Positions 9,584 to 17,156 of a stretch of DNA of 64,000 nt are shown here, in pieces. Made by a program: the position numbers and the translations under genes. The first letter of the stretch is position 1. Each line of letters opens with the position of its first letter. The stretch comes from Desulfobacter sp. (GTDB lineage Bacteria; Desulfobacterota; Desulfobacteria; Desulfobacterales; Desulfobacteraceae): NCBI GenBank assembly GCA_028768525.1, contig CP054837.1, forward strand, positions 2,947,001 through 3,011,000, read 5' to 3'. Under the pieces are notes generated by a model. That model worked only from the letters and a program-made list of their open reading frames with translations. It did no database searches and was not told the DNA's origin.

Positions 9584-9990
9584 AGTCAGGCGCCCAAACG
9601 CTGCCGTTTTCGGGGATAACGCAGTTAAGCATCGGAACAAAAGAAGGGATAGGAATACCTAAACGCCGGCCTTGAACGGGGAGGTTTAAACAAATTGACC
9701 TGCCATTTTAAAATTACAATAAGCAATATGAAAATGCGTGTATTCCATCGATTGGCTTTCTGGAAAACTAAGAATAGTAATGTAGAATATGGCTTTTTGT
9801 TATCTTCAGGAAATAAATTTAACAGGGCATAAAATTTACTCTTGCTTTTCGCTAAAAGAGGTGCTTTATCACTCTATTTGAATTTGCACAGGGAGACATC
9901 GACCAGTTTTTCCGTCAATATCGGATATTCAAGAGAATTGTTCTGATAATAAATACTTTATGTCGTTATAATAAAAGAGTAGGAGTTTAT
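9584..9990. other. Gene-free spacer, base composition shifts to AT-rich
   Basis: No convincing gene is seen here. The first ~80 bases keep the GC-rich composition of the kinase gene; from about 9690 the DNA becomes markedly AT-rich and stays so through the next gene. A TATAAT at 9967-9972 is a plausible -10 for the 9991 gene, but no well-spaced -35 is present. Confidence 0.5.
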
Positions 9991-10974
9991 ATGAAGCTAC
10001 GGATTTATTTAATTGCATTACTGATTTTGCCATCTTTATCCTTTTCTGGTGAACTTGAAGAAAGGGCAATTATAATTAAGGCTACAGCGAATTTATTTAT
10101 AGAAGAAAAGTTTGATCTACTGTCAGAAATGTCAGCCAGATATCTGGATACCGAAGAAAGGACCTCTAGTGGTTTATGGAAATTAACGTTATTTAATGCT
10201 GGGATCGGCACACTACCTAACCAGAATAACAAGGACGAGAAATACTGGGATAGTTTTGAAAAAAAAGCTTTAAGATGGGTTAAAAGCAGACCGGATTGTC
10301 CGTCAGGATATATTGCCTATTCGGAAATATTAGTGAGTAGGGCGGCTATGTATCGCGGAACTTCTTGGGCAAAAGATGTAAAAAAAGAAAATTGGAAACC
10401 ATTTTATACCAATATAGGGAAAGCAAAGCAATTTTTGTATGAACACAAAACGATCGCATCTAAAGATCCTCGATGGTATGAATGTATGTTGAAAATTGCA
10501 AATCTTGAAAGTTGGGAAATATCTTCGTTTGAAGCATTGTTGGATGAAGCAATTGCAAAATTCCCTTATTATTATCAGGTGTATTTTACTGCATTTGAGT
10601 ATTTTTTGCCAAAATGGCATGGAAACTCAAAGGCCATAGAAACATTTGCTCAAAAGGCAGTAAAGATAACCAAGCAAAAGGAAGCGGATTCGATGTACGC
10701 AAGGGTATACTGGTGTGCATATAGTAACCAATATGGGGCCAAGCTGTTTAAAGATTCCGATATTTCCTGGACAAAAATGATTAAAGCAATAGATGATGTG
10801 TTGTTAAGGTATCCAGACCAATGGAATATCAATCACTTTGCTTTATTTGCTGTCCTGGCTGGTGATAAAAAAAAGGCGAATGAATTAATGGAAATGATTG
10901 AGGGTGAACCTATCCTTAATGTTTGGAGAACCCGTGATACTTTTGAAAGATGTAAAGCATGGGCAACTCAATAA
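9991..10974 (+). CDS. Secreted DUF4034-like protein, AT-rich, probably acquired
   Basis: The 327-residue protein opens with a signal peptide (MKLRIYLIALLILPSLSFSG), so it should be exported. The body resembles DUF4034 proteins: an early SSGLWKLTLFNAGI segment, the WVKSRPDCPSGYIAYSEILV segment with TPR-like helices, and a late YYYQVYFTAFEYFLPKWHG stretch. The family function is unknown; such proteins look like helical-repeat scaffolds. AGGAG sits five bases before the ATG. Codon use is strongly AT-biased compared with every neighbour, and the gene stands between a kinase and its presumed regulator; both facts suggest horizontal acquisition. The family call is from memory of sequence character and is moderate. 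Confidence 0.6.
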   Translation: MKLRIYLIALLILPSLSFSGELEERAIIIKATANLFIEEKFDLLSEMSARYLDTEERTSSGLWKLTLFNAGIGTLPNQNNKDEKYWDSFEKKALRWVKSRPDCPSGYIAYSEILVSRAAMYRGTSWAKDVKKENWKPFYTNIGKAKQFLYEHKTIASKDPRWYECMLKIANLESWEISSFEALLDEAIAKFPYYYQVYFTAFEYFLPKWHGNSKAIETFAQKAVKITKQKEADSMYARVYWCAYSNQYGAKLFKDSDISWTKMIKAIDDVLLRYPDQWNINHFALFAVLAGDKKKANELMEMIEGEPILNVWRTRDTFERCKAWATQ

Positions 10975-11400
10975 CCTATTGCTTAACTGAATTAGTTTAA
11001 TACCGGATAAAGTTGATTCTGGATAAATCAAAATTATTTGAGATTATCTTGTTCTACACCTGAAGGTATTGCCTTGGAAACCTGATAATTGGTTTGGGTT
11101 TATCTGGGTGGTTAGGCCGTGGTGCGGGGGAACGATGGAGTGGTGTATGAACTGCCGGCTGCCAGGACGGCGAAGGCGGCAGGTCATTCACTGCCTTCCC
11201 GGTCAGGACGACCGGGGAGGCTAAAACGGAATCGCTCCACCGTGCCGCGGCCGGGTTATCAAAAAACAATAAAAATCTGATCAACCGGCACCTCCTTTTT
11301 CTATCGTGATTAAATGCGTAATCCCTGACGCAGTTTTTAGTTGGCATTCTAAAAATAAAGGTGATAGGGTAAATTAAAAAATTTTCAGAATTGACGGACT
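10975..11400. other. Gene-free region holding a large imperfect palindrome
   Basis: No convincing gene is present. AT-rich sequence runs to about 11090, then an abrupt GC-rich block (11100-11260) contains the inverted repeat listed separately, followed by AT-rich sequence up to the response regulator. No strong Shine-Dalgarno precedes the regulator ATG at 11401. A short leftward open frame covers the GC block, but its product resembles nothing and I do not call it. Confidence 0.5.
11115..11252. repeat. Imperfect 22-bp inverted repeat with nested hairpin
   Basis: The left arm GGCCGTGGTGCGGGGGAACGAT (11115-11136) matches the reverse complement of 11231-11252 at 17 of 22 positions. Inside the loop, GAAGGC..CAG (11172-11182) can pair with CTGCCTTC (11191-11198). 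The block is GC-rich in AT-rich surroundings. It could be a structured RNA, a palindromic repeat element or the scar of a mobile element; no transposase is seen. Confidence 0.45.
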
Positions 11401-12072
11401 ATGGCTGACAAAAAGAAAATACTTCTGGTGGAAGACCACCCCATATTCAGACTTGGCCTTGCCGAACTCATCAACCAGGAGGACGACTTGGAAGCATTTG
11501 GCCAGGCCAAGGATGTGGACCAGGCCATTGAAGAGATAGAAAAAATGGGGCCGGACCTGATCATCGCCGATATCTCCCTGAAACAGTCCGACGGCATCGA
11601 CCTGGTCAAATACGTCAAACAGCACCACAGGCAGATCCCGGTGCTGGTCCTCTCCATGCACGACGAATACCTCTATGCCCAGCGGGCACTCTCCGCCGGG
11701 GCCAAGGGGTATATTATGAAGCAGGAGGCCATGGAATCCGTGGTCACGGCCATCCACCATGTCCTGGACGGAAAAATCTACCTCAACGAAAAGGTAAAAG
11801 AGCACATTCTCATGTCCATGTCCGACACCCCCAAGGCAAGGGACAAAAGCCCGGTGGACCGACTCACGGACAGGGAACTGCAGGTATTCAAGCTCATCGG
11901 CCGGGGATTTTCATCCCGGGAGATTGCCGAACGCCTCTTTTTAAGCATCAAAACCATCGGCACCTACAGGGAACGGATCAAGGAAAAGCTCAACCTTAAA
12001 CATGCCAATGAACTGGTCCGCTGTGCCGTGCATTTTGAAAAAACCGGCCAGATTTCAACCCAGACCCAATAA
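11401..12072 (+). CDS. NarL/FixJ-type response regulator
   Basis: The 223-residue protein has an N-terminal receiver domain with the acidic pair in LVEDH, phospho-acceptor Asp57 in IIADIS, a conserved Thr/Ser region (VLSMHD) and Lys in AKGYIMK. A C-terminal LuxR-type helix-turn-helix follows at ~155-215 (LTDRELQVFKLIGRG, then SIKTIGTYRERIKEKL). It should be a DNA-binding activator phosphorylated by the kinase at 7370 and acting on the SSF symporter operon that begins ~280 bp downstream. Pairing is inferred from order and class; unlike the second pair in this window (30657/32777), the two genes are not adjacent. Confidence 0.9.
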   Translation: MADKKKILLVEDHPIFRLGLAELINQEDDLEAFGQAKDVDQAIEEIEKMGPDLIIADISLKQSDGIDLVKYVKQHHRQIPVLVLSMHDEYLYAQRALSAGAKGYIMKQEAMESVVTAIHHVLDGKIYLNEKVKEHILMSMSDTPKARDKSPVDRLTDRELQVFKLIGRGFSSREIAERLFLSIKTIGTYRERIKEKLNLKHANELVRCAVHFEKTGQISTQTQ

Positions 12073-12090
12073 CCTGGGGCATTCTATTCT

Positions 12091-12108
12091 GTAGGTCCGC
12101 CGACCTAC
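12091..12108 (+). terminator. Short hairpin after the response regulator gene
   Basis: GTAGGTC (12091-12097) pairs perfectly with GACCTAC (12102-12108) around a 4-nt loop, 18 bases after the stop codon. The following sequence is C-rich without a uridine run, so termination is only possible. A second small hairpin (AATCGG..CCGATT) lies near 12160-12178. The rest of 12073-12350 shows nothing I can name. Confidence 0.35.
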
Positions 12109-12350
12109 CCCCGCCTAGGCCCATCCCCTAAAAACCCCCACAAGACAACCTACATTTAAAATCGGATTTCAGCCGATTGTCTTAATTCACAGGCTTTACT
12201 ACATCAAAATAGCGTTCGTTCCAGATTTACAATTTACAGGCCAAGGGCTGACAAGGGGTCCGGGGCGGCAGGGGAGGCAGGAAGATTGAGGCCGACCGTT
12301 TCCGCTCCGGGCCATAATGATATCCACTTTTAATGAAGGGAGTTTATCGT

Positions 12351-12644
12351 ATGAAAGAAAAGCTCTACAAAAAGGAGATCACCCTGACCATTGTATTCTC
12401 TGTACTCCTCCTGCTCATGGGTCACTCGGCATCCATTTTTGTACTGTTTCCTGTACTTCAGCAGGGAACCCTCTGGGGATTTCCCATCCAGTACATCGTC
12501 CCCATCCTATTGGGCTGGTTCGGCATTGCAGGGGTCTGCCTGATCATGACCCTGGTATGCAACAAATTTGACGATGAGATGGAAGAGTATGTCAATTCCC
12601 TTCCCCCTGAAACTGAAACCGATTCCGAATCCGTAAAAGAATAA
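12351..12644 (+). CDS. Small two-helix membrane protein, accessory subunit of SSF symporter
   Basis: This 97-residue protein has two predicted membrane helices (LTIVFSVLLLLMGHSASIFV and YIVPILLGWFGIAGVCLIMT) and an acidic C-terminal tail. Its size, topology and the FDDEMEEYV end after helix 2 fit the small DUF485/DUF4212-like partners encoded just before SSF symporters. I chose the ATG at 12351 because AAGGGAG precedes it at 8 bases; an upstream in-frame ATG at 12333 overlaps that signal. The symporter gene follows after 9 bp, so the two are almost certainly made together. Confidence 0.75.
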   Translation: MKEKLYKKEITLTIVFSVLLLLMGHSASIFVLFPVLQQGTLWGFPIQYIVPILLGWFGIAGVCLIMTLVCNKFDDEMEEYVNSLPPETETDSESVKE

Positions 12645-12653
12645 GGAGGCACC

Positions 12654-14291
12654 ATGCCAGCAGAATATGCGCTAAGTAATGTATGGATCGGCCTCGGCGT
12701 CGTGGGTATCCTTTTTGCCATTTTCTACGCCGTTGGATATATGTCATCCCGTAAAACAGCTTCCGATGAAGATTTCTACGCAGCCGGTTTTTCCATCGGC
12801 CCCGTAACCAACGGACTGGGAATGGCCGCCACATGGGCCTCCCTGGCCACCTTCCTCGGGGTTATCGCCCTGATCCTCAAACTCCAGGTGCCCTTTGTCT
12901 ATTTATGGATCCAATGGGCCATCTCCATCCCGCTGCTCACCCTGCTCTACGGCACCAGCCTGAGGCGGATGAAGGCCTTTACCCCGGCCACATTTATCCG
13001 GCAGCGGTACGGAAAGCCTGCCACCGTGGTCATCGTATGCTGGATGATCCTCATCATGGTCATGTATGCCCTGGGCCAGATGATCGGTCTCGGCCGGGCC
13101 TTTGAGCTGCTCTTCGGCGTCCCCTACAACACCGCCATCATCGTTGCCGGCCTGGCAACAGTGGGTTTCATCACCGTGGGCGGCATGTACGGCGCCACCT
13201 ACAACGCCGCCTTCCAGATGGTGGTCATGACGGTTGCCATGGTCGTTCCCATGGGCGCCATCATGAAGGCCCTGGGCTCCTCCGGCTGGTGGTTCCCGCC
13301 CCTGGCTTACGGCGACATGGTGCCTGAAATGATCAAGGCCATCCCCTCCTTCTTTGACATGAAATACGATTTCAGATGGTATTTCGCCCTGATCCCGGCG
13401 TTCACTCTGGGACCTGTGGCCCTTCCCCATCTGGCCATGAAGGTATTTACCTCATCTTCCGTAAAAAGCGCCCGCTGGGCCGTTGTCTGGTTCGCCCTCT
13501 TCCTGGGCCTGCTTTTCTCCGGCACCTACGTGGTTGGGTTCACCGGCAACTTTTTCACCGCCACCACCGGCCGTGTGATTGAAAAAGCCGACCAGACCCT
13601 GCTCATCCTCAACGTATTCTACAACCCGACCCTGGTGGCTGCCTTTGTTATGGGCGGCGCCGTTGCAGCCGGTCTCTCCACCATCGGCGGCAACCTCATG
13701 GCCATTGCCGGCCTGGTAGGTTCCGACCTTCTCGGAGTTATCGCACCTGACATGGACTCCTCAAAAAAGATGAGATGGGGATATGCAGCCCTTGCCATGG
13801 GCGGCCTGCTTGCCATCCTCATGGCCTTCAAACCGCCTAAGTTCCTGGTCACCTCCATCCTCTGGGCCTTCGGTCTTTTGGCCACCACAGCGACGCCGGC
13901 CATCCTCCTGGGCGTCTGGTGGAAAGAAGCCAATAAGCTGGCACTGATTGTGTCTTCCACCCTGTGCGGTTTCCTCTATATTGTGATCTCTCCCCATGTA
14001 ATCCCCTCCATCGTTGTGGGCGGCGGCCTTGTGGCCAAGCTGGGCATGTCAGGCGGTATGGTGACCATCCCCCTGAGTTTTGCCATGTTCATCGTCCTGT
14101 CCATCGCCTTCAACCGGATGGCGGTATTTAAATCCTTTGCCCCCACCCTTGCCGACAAACGGGTTATCGACCGGATCCACGGCTGGGGCACGGACTATGA
14201 AGAGACCCGCTACAACGGCATTACCGTACCCATCATCGCGGCAGCCGTCTGTATGGCCATCTTCTTCTGGGGACTGGTTCCCTGGACGTAA
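12654..14291 (+). CDS. Sodium:solute symporter (SSF family), probable monocarboxylate transporter
   Basis: The 545-residue protein is an integral membrane carrier with about 13 helices. SSF hallmarks include the early DEDFYAAGFSIGPVTNGLG segment, the GGMYGATYNAAFQ region and a late core (AGLSTIGGNLMAIAGLVGSD). It resembles the acetate/pyruvate-type branch (ActP/MctP-like) and should couple sodium entry to uptake of a small organic acid; the substrate is inferred only. AAGGAGG lies immediately upstream of the ATG. It sits between its small partner subunit and a Yip1-like gene, downstream of a Cache kinase/regulator pair that probably controls it. Confidence 0.88.
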   Translation: MPAEYALSNVWIGLGVVGILFAIFYAVGYMSSRKTASDEDFYAAGFSIGPVTNGLGMAATWASLATFLGVIALILKLQVPFVYLWIQWAISIPLLTLLYGTSLRRMKAFTPATFIRQRYGKPATVVIVCWMILIMVMYALGQMIGLGRAFELLFGVPYNTAIIVAGLATVGFITVGGMYGATYNAAFQMVVMTVAMVVPMGAIMKALGSSGWWFPPLAYGDMVPEMIKAIPSFFDMKYDFRWYFALIPAFTLGPVALPHLAMKVFTSSSVKSARWAVVWFALFLGLLFSGTYVVGFTGNFFTATTGRVIEKADQTLLILNVFYNPTLVAAFVMGGAVAAGLSTIGGNLMAIAGLVGSDLLGVIAPDMDSSKKMRWGYAALAMGGLLAILMAFKPPKFLVTSILWAFGLLATTATPAILLGVWWKEANKLALIVSSTLCGFLYIVISPHVIPSIVVGGGLVAKLGMSGGMVTIPLSFAMFIVLSIAFNRMAVFKSFAPTLADKRVIDRIHGWGTDYEETRYNGITVPIIAAAVCMAIFFWGLVPWT

Positions 14292-14354
14292 CAATATGAA
14301 GTTGATCGGAAAACATTAATTGTTTTCTCCTATGGGGAATGACCTGACCCCCAC

Positions 14355-14383
14355 GCAGTGCCCGGGATGGGCCCGGGCACTGC
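14355..14383 (+). other. Perfect 12-bp intercistronic hairpin
   Basis: GCAGTGCCCGGG (14355-14366) and CCCGGGCACTGC (14372-14383) form a perfect stem with a 5-nt loop between the symporter stop and the Yip1-like start. No uridine run follows, so it is more likely an mRNA stability or attenuation element that lowers expression of the downstream gene than a full terminator. Confidence 0.6.
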
Positions 14384-14421
14384 AACAACTTTCACCATCA
14401 GGAAAAATAAAGGCGGAAAAA

Positions 14422-14976
14422 ATGAATTACCTGAACACCATGGGAAGCCTTTTAAGTTTCGGCCACACCTTTTCTTTGAAAACCGAGAAGGATATCAAGC
14501 GGCTCCAGCTCTACTGCATCGTCAATGTGCTGGTGCTGGGCTTGATTTACGGCGGCTCCGCAGCGCTGTTTAGCAATATTATTCTCGGAACAAAGGGAAT
14601 CACAGCCGGTACCGCAGATCTTGCCAAGGTGGTGATTGCAGGCATTCCCGTGGCCTTTTTCATGCACGCCGGCGCCGCCCTGTTCATCTGGGTCTTCCTC
14701 AAGGCCATGGGCGGGAAAGCCGACTTTATGAGCGCCTATTTCCACATCGGCGCCGCCGCCATTTCCCTCTGGCCCCTGGCCCCCTTTGCCGCCGTTCTCC
14801 AGGCGGGCATTGCCACGCCTCCCCTGGCGATGATCGCAGGAATCCTCTGCCTCTATGCCTTTGCCGTAAACGTAAAAATCATCCAGGCGGCATTCAGGCT
14901 GTCGGCCCTGCGCATGACCCTGGCCACCTCGGTAACCGTCATGTACATCAGCTGTTTTTTATACCTGTGGACCTAG
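14422..14976 (+). CDS. Yip1-family membrane protein
   Basis: The 184-residue protein has about five hydrophobic helices after a short amphipathic start (MNYLNTMGSLLSFGHTFSL), with the layout of Yip1/DUF1282 proteins, whose bacterial function is not established. The ATG at 14422 is chosen because AAGGCGG lies upstream at good spacing and family members begin near here; the open frame extends further left without a ribosome site. It follows the symporter in the same direction, separated by a strong hairpin, and converges on the helicase gene with 24 bp between stops. Confidence 0.7.
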   Translation: MNYLNTMGSLLSFGHTFSLKTEKDIKRLQLYCIVNVLVLGLIYGGSAALFSNIILGTKGITAGTADLAKVVIAGIPVAFFMHAGAALFIWVFLKAMGGKADFMSAYFHIGAAAISLWPLAPFAAVLQAGIATPPLAMIAGILCLYAFAVNVKIIQAAFRLSALRMTLATSVTVMYISCFLYLWT

Positions 14977-15000
14977 TACAATAGGGAGAGGATAACCGCT

Positions 15001-16251
15001 CTATTTACGCTTTTTTCCCTTTGATTTTTTCTTCCGCCGCCCCTTCTCCCATTCCTCGTTGGCCTGGATCATGTCCTGGATGGATTCCGGGCCGTCAAGG
15101 ACATCTACGGTGAGGGTGTATTCCTCTCTGCCCATTTTGACCTGTTCTATTTCTTTATTGAGAAACCCTTCGATATCCGCCAGCAGCGCCTTTTCCCCCT
15201 CACTGCAGAATGATACGGCAGAGCCCTTTTCCCGCCCCCGGCCGGTCCGCCCGACTCTGTGGACATAGACCTCTTTCTGGTCCGGCAGATCATAGTTGAC
15301 CACATAATCCACATTGGGAATATCGATCCCCCGGGCCGAGACATCCGTGGCAATGAGAATGTTCTCTTCTCCCCGCTTAAACGCCTCCATGACTTCCAGG
15401 CGCTGGGCCTGTTCTTTCTGCCCGTAAATGGTCAGGGCGGAAATCCCGCTCCGGCCCAGGGCCTTTGCCACCCTTTCAGCCCGCACCGTGGTCCTGACAA
15501 AAACCAGGACCTTTGCCCCCTCATGGTCCCTGATAAACCGCCGGAGAAAAAACCGTTTGTCATCCATTTCCACGAAAAAGACATAATGGGAAACATTTTT
15601 GGATACCGGGTCATCCGGGGAAATCTGGATCCGGATGGCGTTGGACTTCACCTGGGAGAAGGCCAGCTTCTTGATCTCTTTATTAATGGTGGCGGAAAAG
15701 AACAGGGTCTGGTGACGCTGCCTCAAATGGCGCTTGATGGACTGGATATCCTGGATGAATCCCCGGTCAAGCATCTGGTCGGCCTCGTCCAGCACCAACA
15801 TTCTCACCCGGCTCACATCAATGGCTTTCTGGCTGATGAGATCGAACATCCGGCCCGGGGTGGCAATGAGGACATCGATCCCCTGGCCCAGCTTTTGTAT
15901 CTGGGGATCCTGTTCCACACCGCCGAACACGGCAAAGGGCCTTACCCGGGTCCGGCTGCACAGGGCGGTGAACACCTCGTGGATCTGGACGGCCAGTTCC
16001 CTGGTGGGCACCATGACGATGCAGTAAATCCCTCTTTGGGTACCGGCGGCCTTGGCCTCAATGACACGGTTGATTACCGGGACGGCAAATGCGACTGTTT
16101 TGCCCGTTCCGGTCTGGGCAATGGCCAGGACATCCTCACCTTTCAAAATGGAGGGTATGGCCTTATACTGGATATCTGTGGGGCGTTTCAGTCCCTGGCG
16201 GGCCAGGTTCTTTTTCAGGCCCGCATTTATGGGGTAGGTATCAAATTTCAT
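15001..16251 (-). CDS. rhlE: DEAD-box ATP-dependent RNA helicase, RhlE-like
   Basis: The 416-residue helicase remodels RNA in the cytosol, typically in ribosome assembly or mRNA decay. Seen in order: Q motif (RPTDIQYKAIP), motif I AQTGTGKT (45-52), PTRELAVQ, TPGR, motif II DEAD (155-158), motif III SAT (186-188), and in the second RecA domain ARGIDIPNVDYVVNYDLP and HRVGRTGRG. The basic tail (GRRKKKSKGKKRK) suits RNA binding. It has no strong Shine-Dalgarno. It lies ~270 bp downstream of a leftward cobalamin riboswitch and two terminator-like hairpins, so B12-linked control is possible but unproven. Confidence 0.92.
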   Translation of the reverse strand: MKFDTYPINAGLKKNLARQGLKRPTDIQYKAIPSILKGEDVLAIAQTGTGKTVAFAVPVINRVIEAKAAGTQRGIYCIVMVPTRELAVQIHEVFTALCSRTRVRPFAVFGGVEQDPQIQKLGQGIDVLIATPGRMFDLISQKAIDVSRVRMLVLDEADQMLDRGFIQDIQSIKRHLRQRHQTLFFSATINKEIKKLAFSQVKSNAIRIQISPDDPVSKNVSHYVFFVEMDDKRFFLRRFIRDHEGAKVLVFVRTTVRAERVAKALGRSGISALTIYGQKEQAQRLEVMEAFKRGEENILIATDVSARGIDIPNVDYVVNYDLPDQKEVYVHRVGRTGRGREKGSAVSFCSEGEKALLADIEGFLNKEIEQVKMGREEYTLTVDVLDGPESIQDMIQANEEWEKGRRKKKSKGKKRK

Positions 16252-16332
16252 GATATGCTTTCATTTTAAGGGTTTGGCAGAATCATACAGAGGACAGAGG
16301 TAAAAGGCAAGGCGGATACGCCGCCAAAACGA

Positions 16333-16368
16333 GGGGGCCCTGACAATCCCGTGATCATCAGGGCCCCC
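16333..16368 (-). terminator. GC-rich 11-bp terminator hairpin
   Basis: On the leftward strand a perfect 11-bp stem (GGGGGCCCTGA with TCAGGGCCCCC) with a 14-nt loop is followed by TCGTTTTGG. It lies between the leftward riboswitch and the helicase gene, so it would stop transcripts that read past the first terminator. Confidence 0.65.
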
Positions 16369-16443
16369 ATAGAACCGCCCCCCGGTTCTCAGACGCTGCC
16401 TGGCAACGCAGCGCCGGTTACCTGTTTTCTTTAGAAAACAAAA

Positions 16444-16476
16444 CATCCTTCTGTCCACGTCAAAAACAGAAGGATG
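16444..16476 (-). terminator. Intrinsic terminator, expression platform of the leftward riboswitch
   Basis: Read leftward, CATCCTTCTGT pairs perfectly with ACAGAAGGATG across an 11-nt loop and is followed by TTTTGTTTTC. The stem begins about 46 bases after the aptamer closing helix, the usual place for a transcription-attenuating expression platform. The competing antiterminator was not identified with certainty. Confidence 0.8.
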
Positions 16477-16521
16477 CATCCAAATCACGTAATCCGGATC
16501 CCTGTCTTCCGCAGAGATGGC

Positions 16522-16680
16522 ACAGGTAAAACGCATACGTCAGGTCTTCTGGCTTAGGCATCACCGGCTGCCTCACCTTCCCGGCACAAGTTCTGCCAGT
16601 GGTTTACGGGGCAACCTATCCATTCACAGCGGCGGGACCGCTCCTGATTTCCACAGGATTCCCTGTTCGTACACCTGTTT
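16522..16680 (-). ncRNA. Cobalamin riboswitch facing left, with no corrinoid gene downstream
   Basis: The reverse strand carries the conserved cobalamin aptamer elements: a 5' ACAGGTG arm, GGGAATCCTGTGGAAATC, GGTCCCGCCGCTGTG, and the B12 box AGCCAGAAGACCTG (16541-16554). A closing helix forms between ACAGGT and ACCTGT (16522-16527). It should bind adenosylcobalamin or a related corrinoid. Downstream leftward come two strong terminators and then the helicase gene; no transport or synthesis gene follows. A short open frame starts just after the B12 box but resembles nothing. The element is therefore an orphan or controls a transcript not recognisable as protein. Confidence 0.88.
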
Positions 16681-16707
16681 GCTACAAAACCTGGCGCAGT
16701 TTGTCAA
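16679..16707 (-). promoter_or_regulatory. Sigma-70 type promoter for the leftward riboswitch
   Basis: On the reverse strand TTGACA (16702-16707) is followed after 17 bases by TAGCAA (16679-16684). The -35 is perfect and the spacing optimal; the -10 is weak. Transcription would begin at the first bases of the aptamer. Confidence 0.5.
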
Positions 16708-16773
16708 TATTAATTTTACCCGGATCAACCGCCTGAATTCAAAGGCAAAACCATTGATACAAAAGGCTTTTCC

Positions 16774-16802
16774 TTGACATGGGGCTGAAAACCGCGTATT
16801 TT
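16774..16802 (+). promoter_or_regulatory. Sigma-70 promoter of the cobalamin operon
   Basis: TTGACA (16774-16779), 17 bases, then TATTTT (16797-16802). The predicted start is at about 16809, exactly where the rightward riboswitch begins. It lies back to back with the leftward promoter; the two -35 boxes are 66 bp apart. Confidence 0.75.
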
Positions 16803-16808
16803 ACCGGA

Positions 16809-16970
16809 TTGTCAGGTGCTGCTTCGGCAGTTAAAAGGGAATCCTGTGAGAATCAGGAACGGGCCCGCCGCTGTAACCGGGGATGACCTCCGCCATTACC
16901 ACTGATGAACCACTGCATTGGGAAGGGGCGGACAGTAAAGAGATCCGAAAGTCAGAAAACCTGCCTGATG
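16809..16970 (+). ncRNA. Cobalamin riboswitch controlling the corrinoid operon
   Basis: Conserved elements appear in order: TCAGGTGC 5' arm, AAAAGGGAATCCTGTGAGAA, GGGCCCGCCGCTGTAA, and the B12 box AGTCAGAAAACCTGCC (16950-16965), closed by TCAGG/CCTGA pairing. It is followed by a TGATCC..GGATCA hairpin and an intrinsic terminator at 17031-17066, giving a clear attenuation design: with adenosylcobalamin bound, the operon of uptake and biosynthesis genes is shut off. Confidence 0.93.
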
Positions 16971-17030
16971 TACTGATCCATGCAAGTCACCCGGAAGGTG
17001 CGGATCATATTGATGTGGAAAAATACGGTT

Positions 17031-17066
17031 CCCGGATCAAGCAATTGGTCCGGGTTTTTATTTTTA
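17031..17066 (+). terminator. Riboswitch-controlled intrinsic terminator
   Basis: CCCGGATC (17031-17038) pairs with GGTCCGGG (17047-17054), one G-U included, across an 8-nt loop and is followed by TTTTTATTTTT. It lies between the aptamer and the first gene of the operon, as expected for transcription attenuation. Confidence 0.85.
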
Positions 17067-17156
17067 TGCCCCGGAAGGCCATTTGACACGTTTTATCCTG
17101 CATAAATTAAAACCGTTTCCCACCCTCCAATGCAGTAACGGGCAAAGGGGACGGCA

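Noticed and set aside
11054..11347. 97-residue leftward open frame over the palindrome
   Set aside because: Composition is dictated by the GC-rich palindrome; no ribosome site and no similarity to known proteins.
16261..16536. 91-residue leftward open frame starting just after the leftward riboswitch
   Set aside because: It reads through two strong terminator hairpins, has no ribosome site or recognisable similarity, and its start lies within the aptamer closing helix. It is kept only as a remote possibility for the riboswitch target.
16252..17156. Search for a cobalt transporter or small gene between helicase and btuC
   Set aside because: The region is accounted for by two riboswitches, two promoters and three terminators; the 67-residue rightward frame at 16883 lies inside the aptamer.
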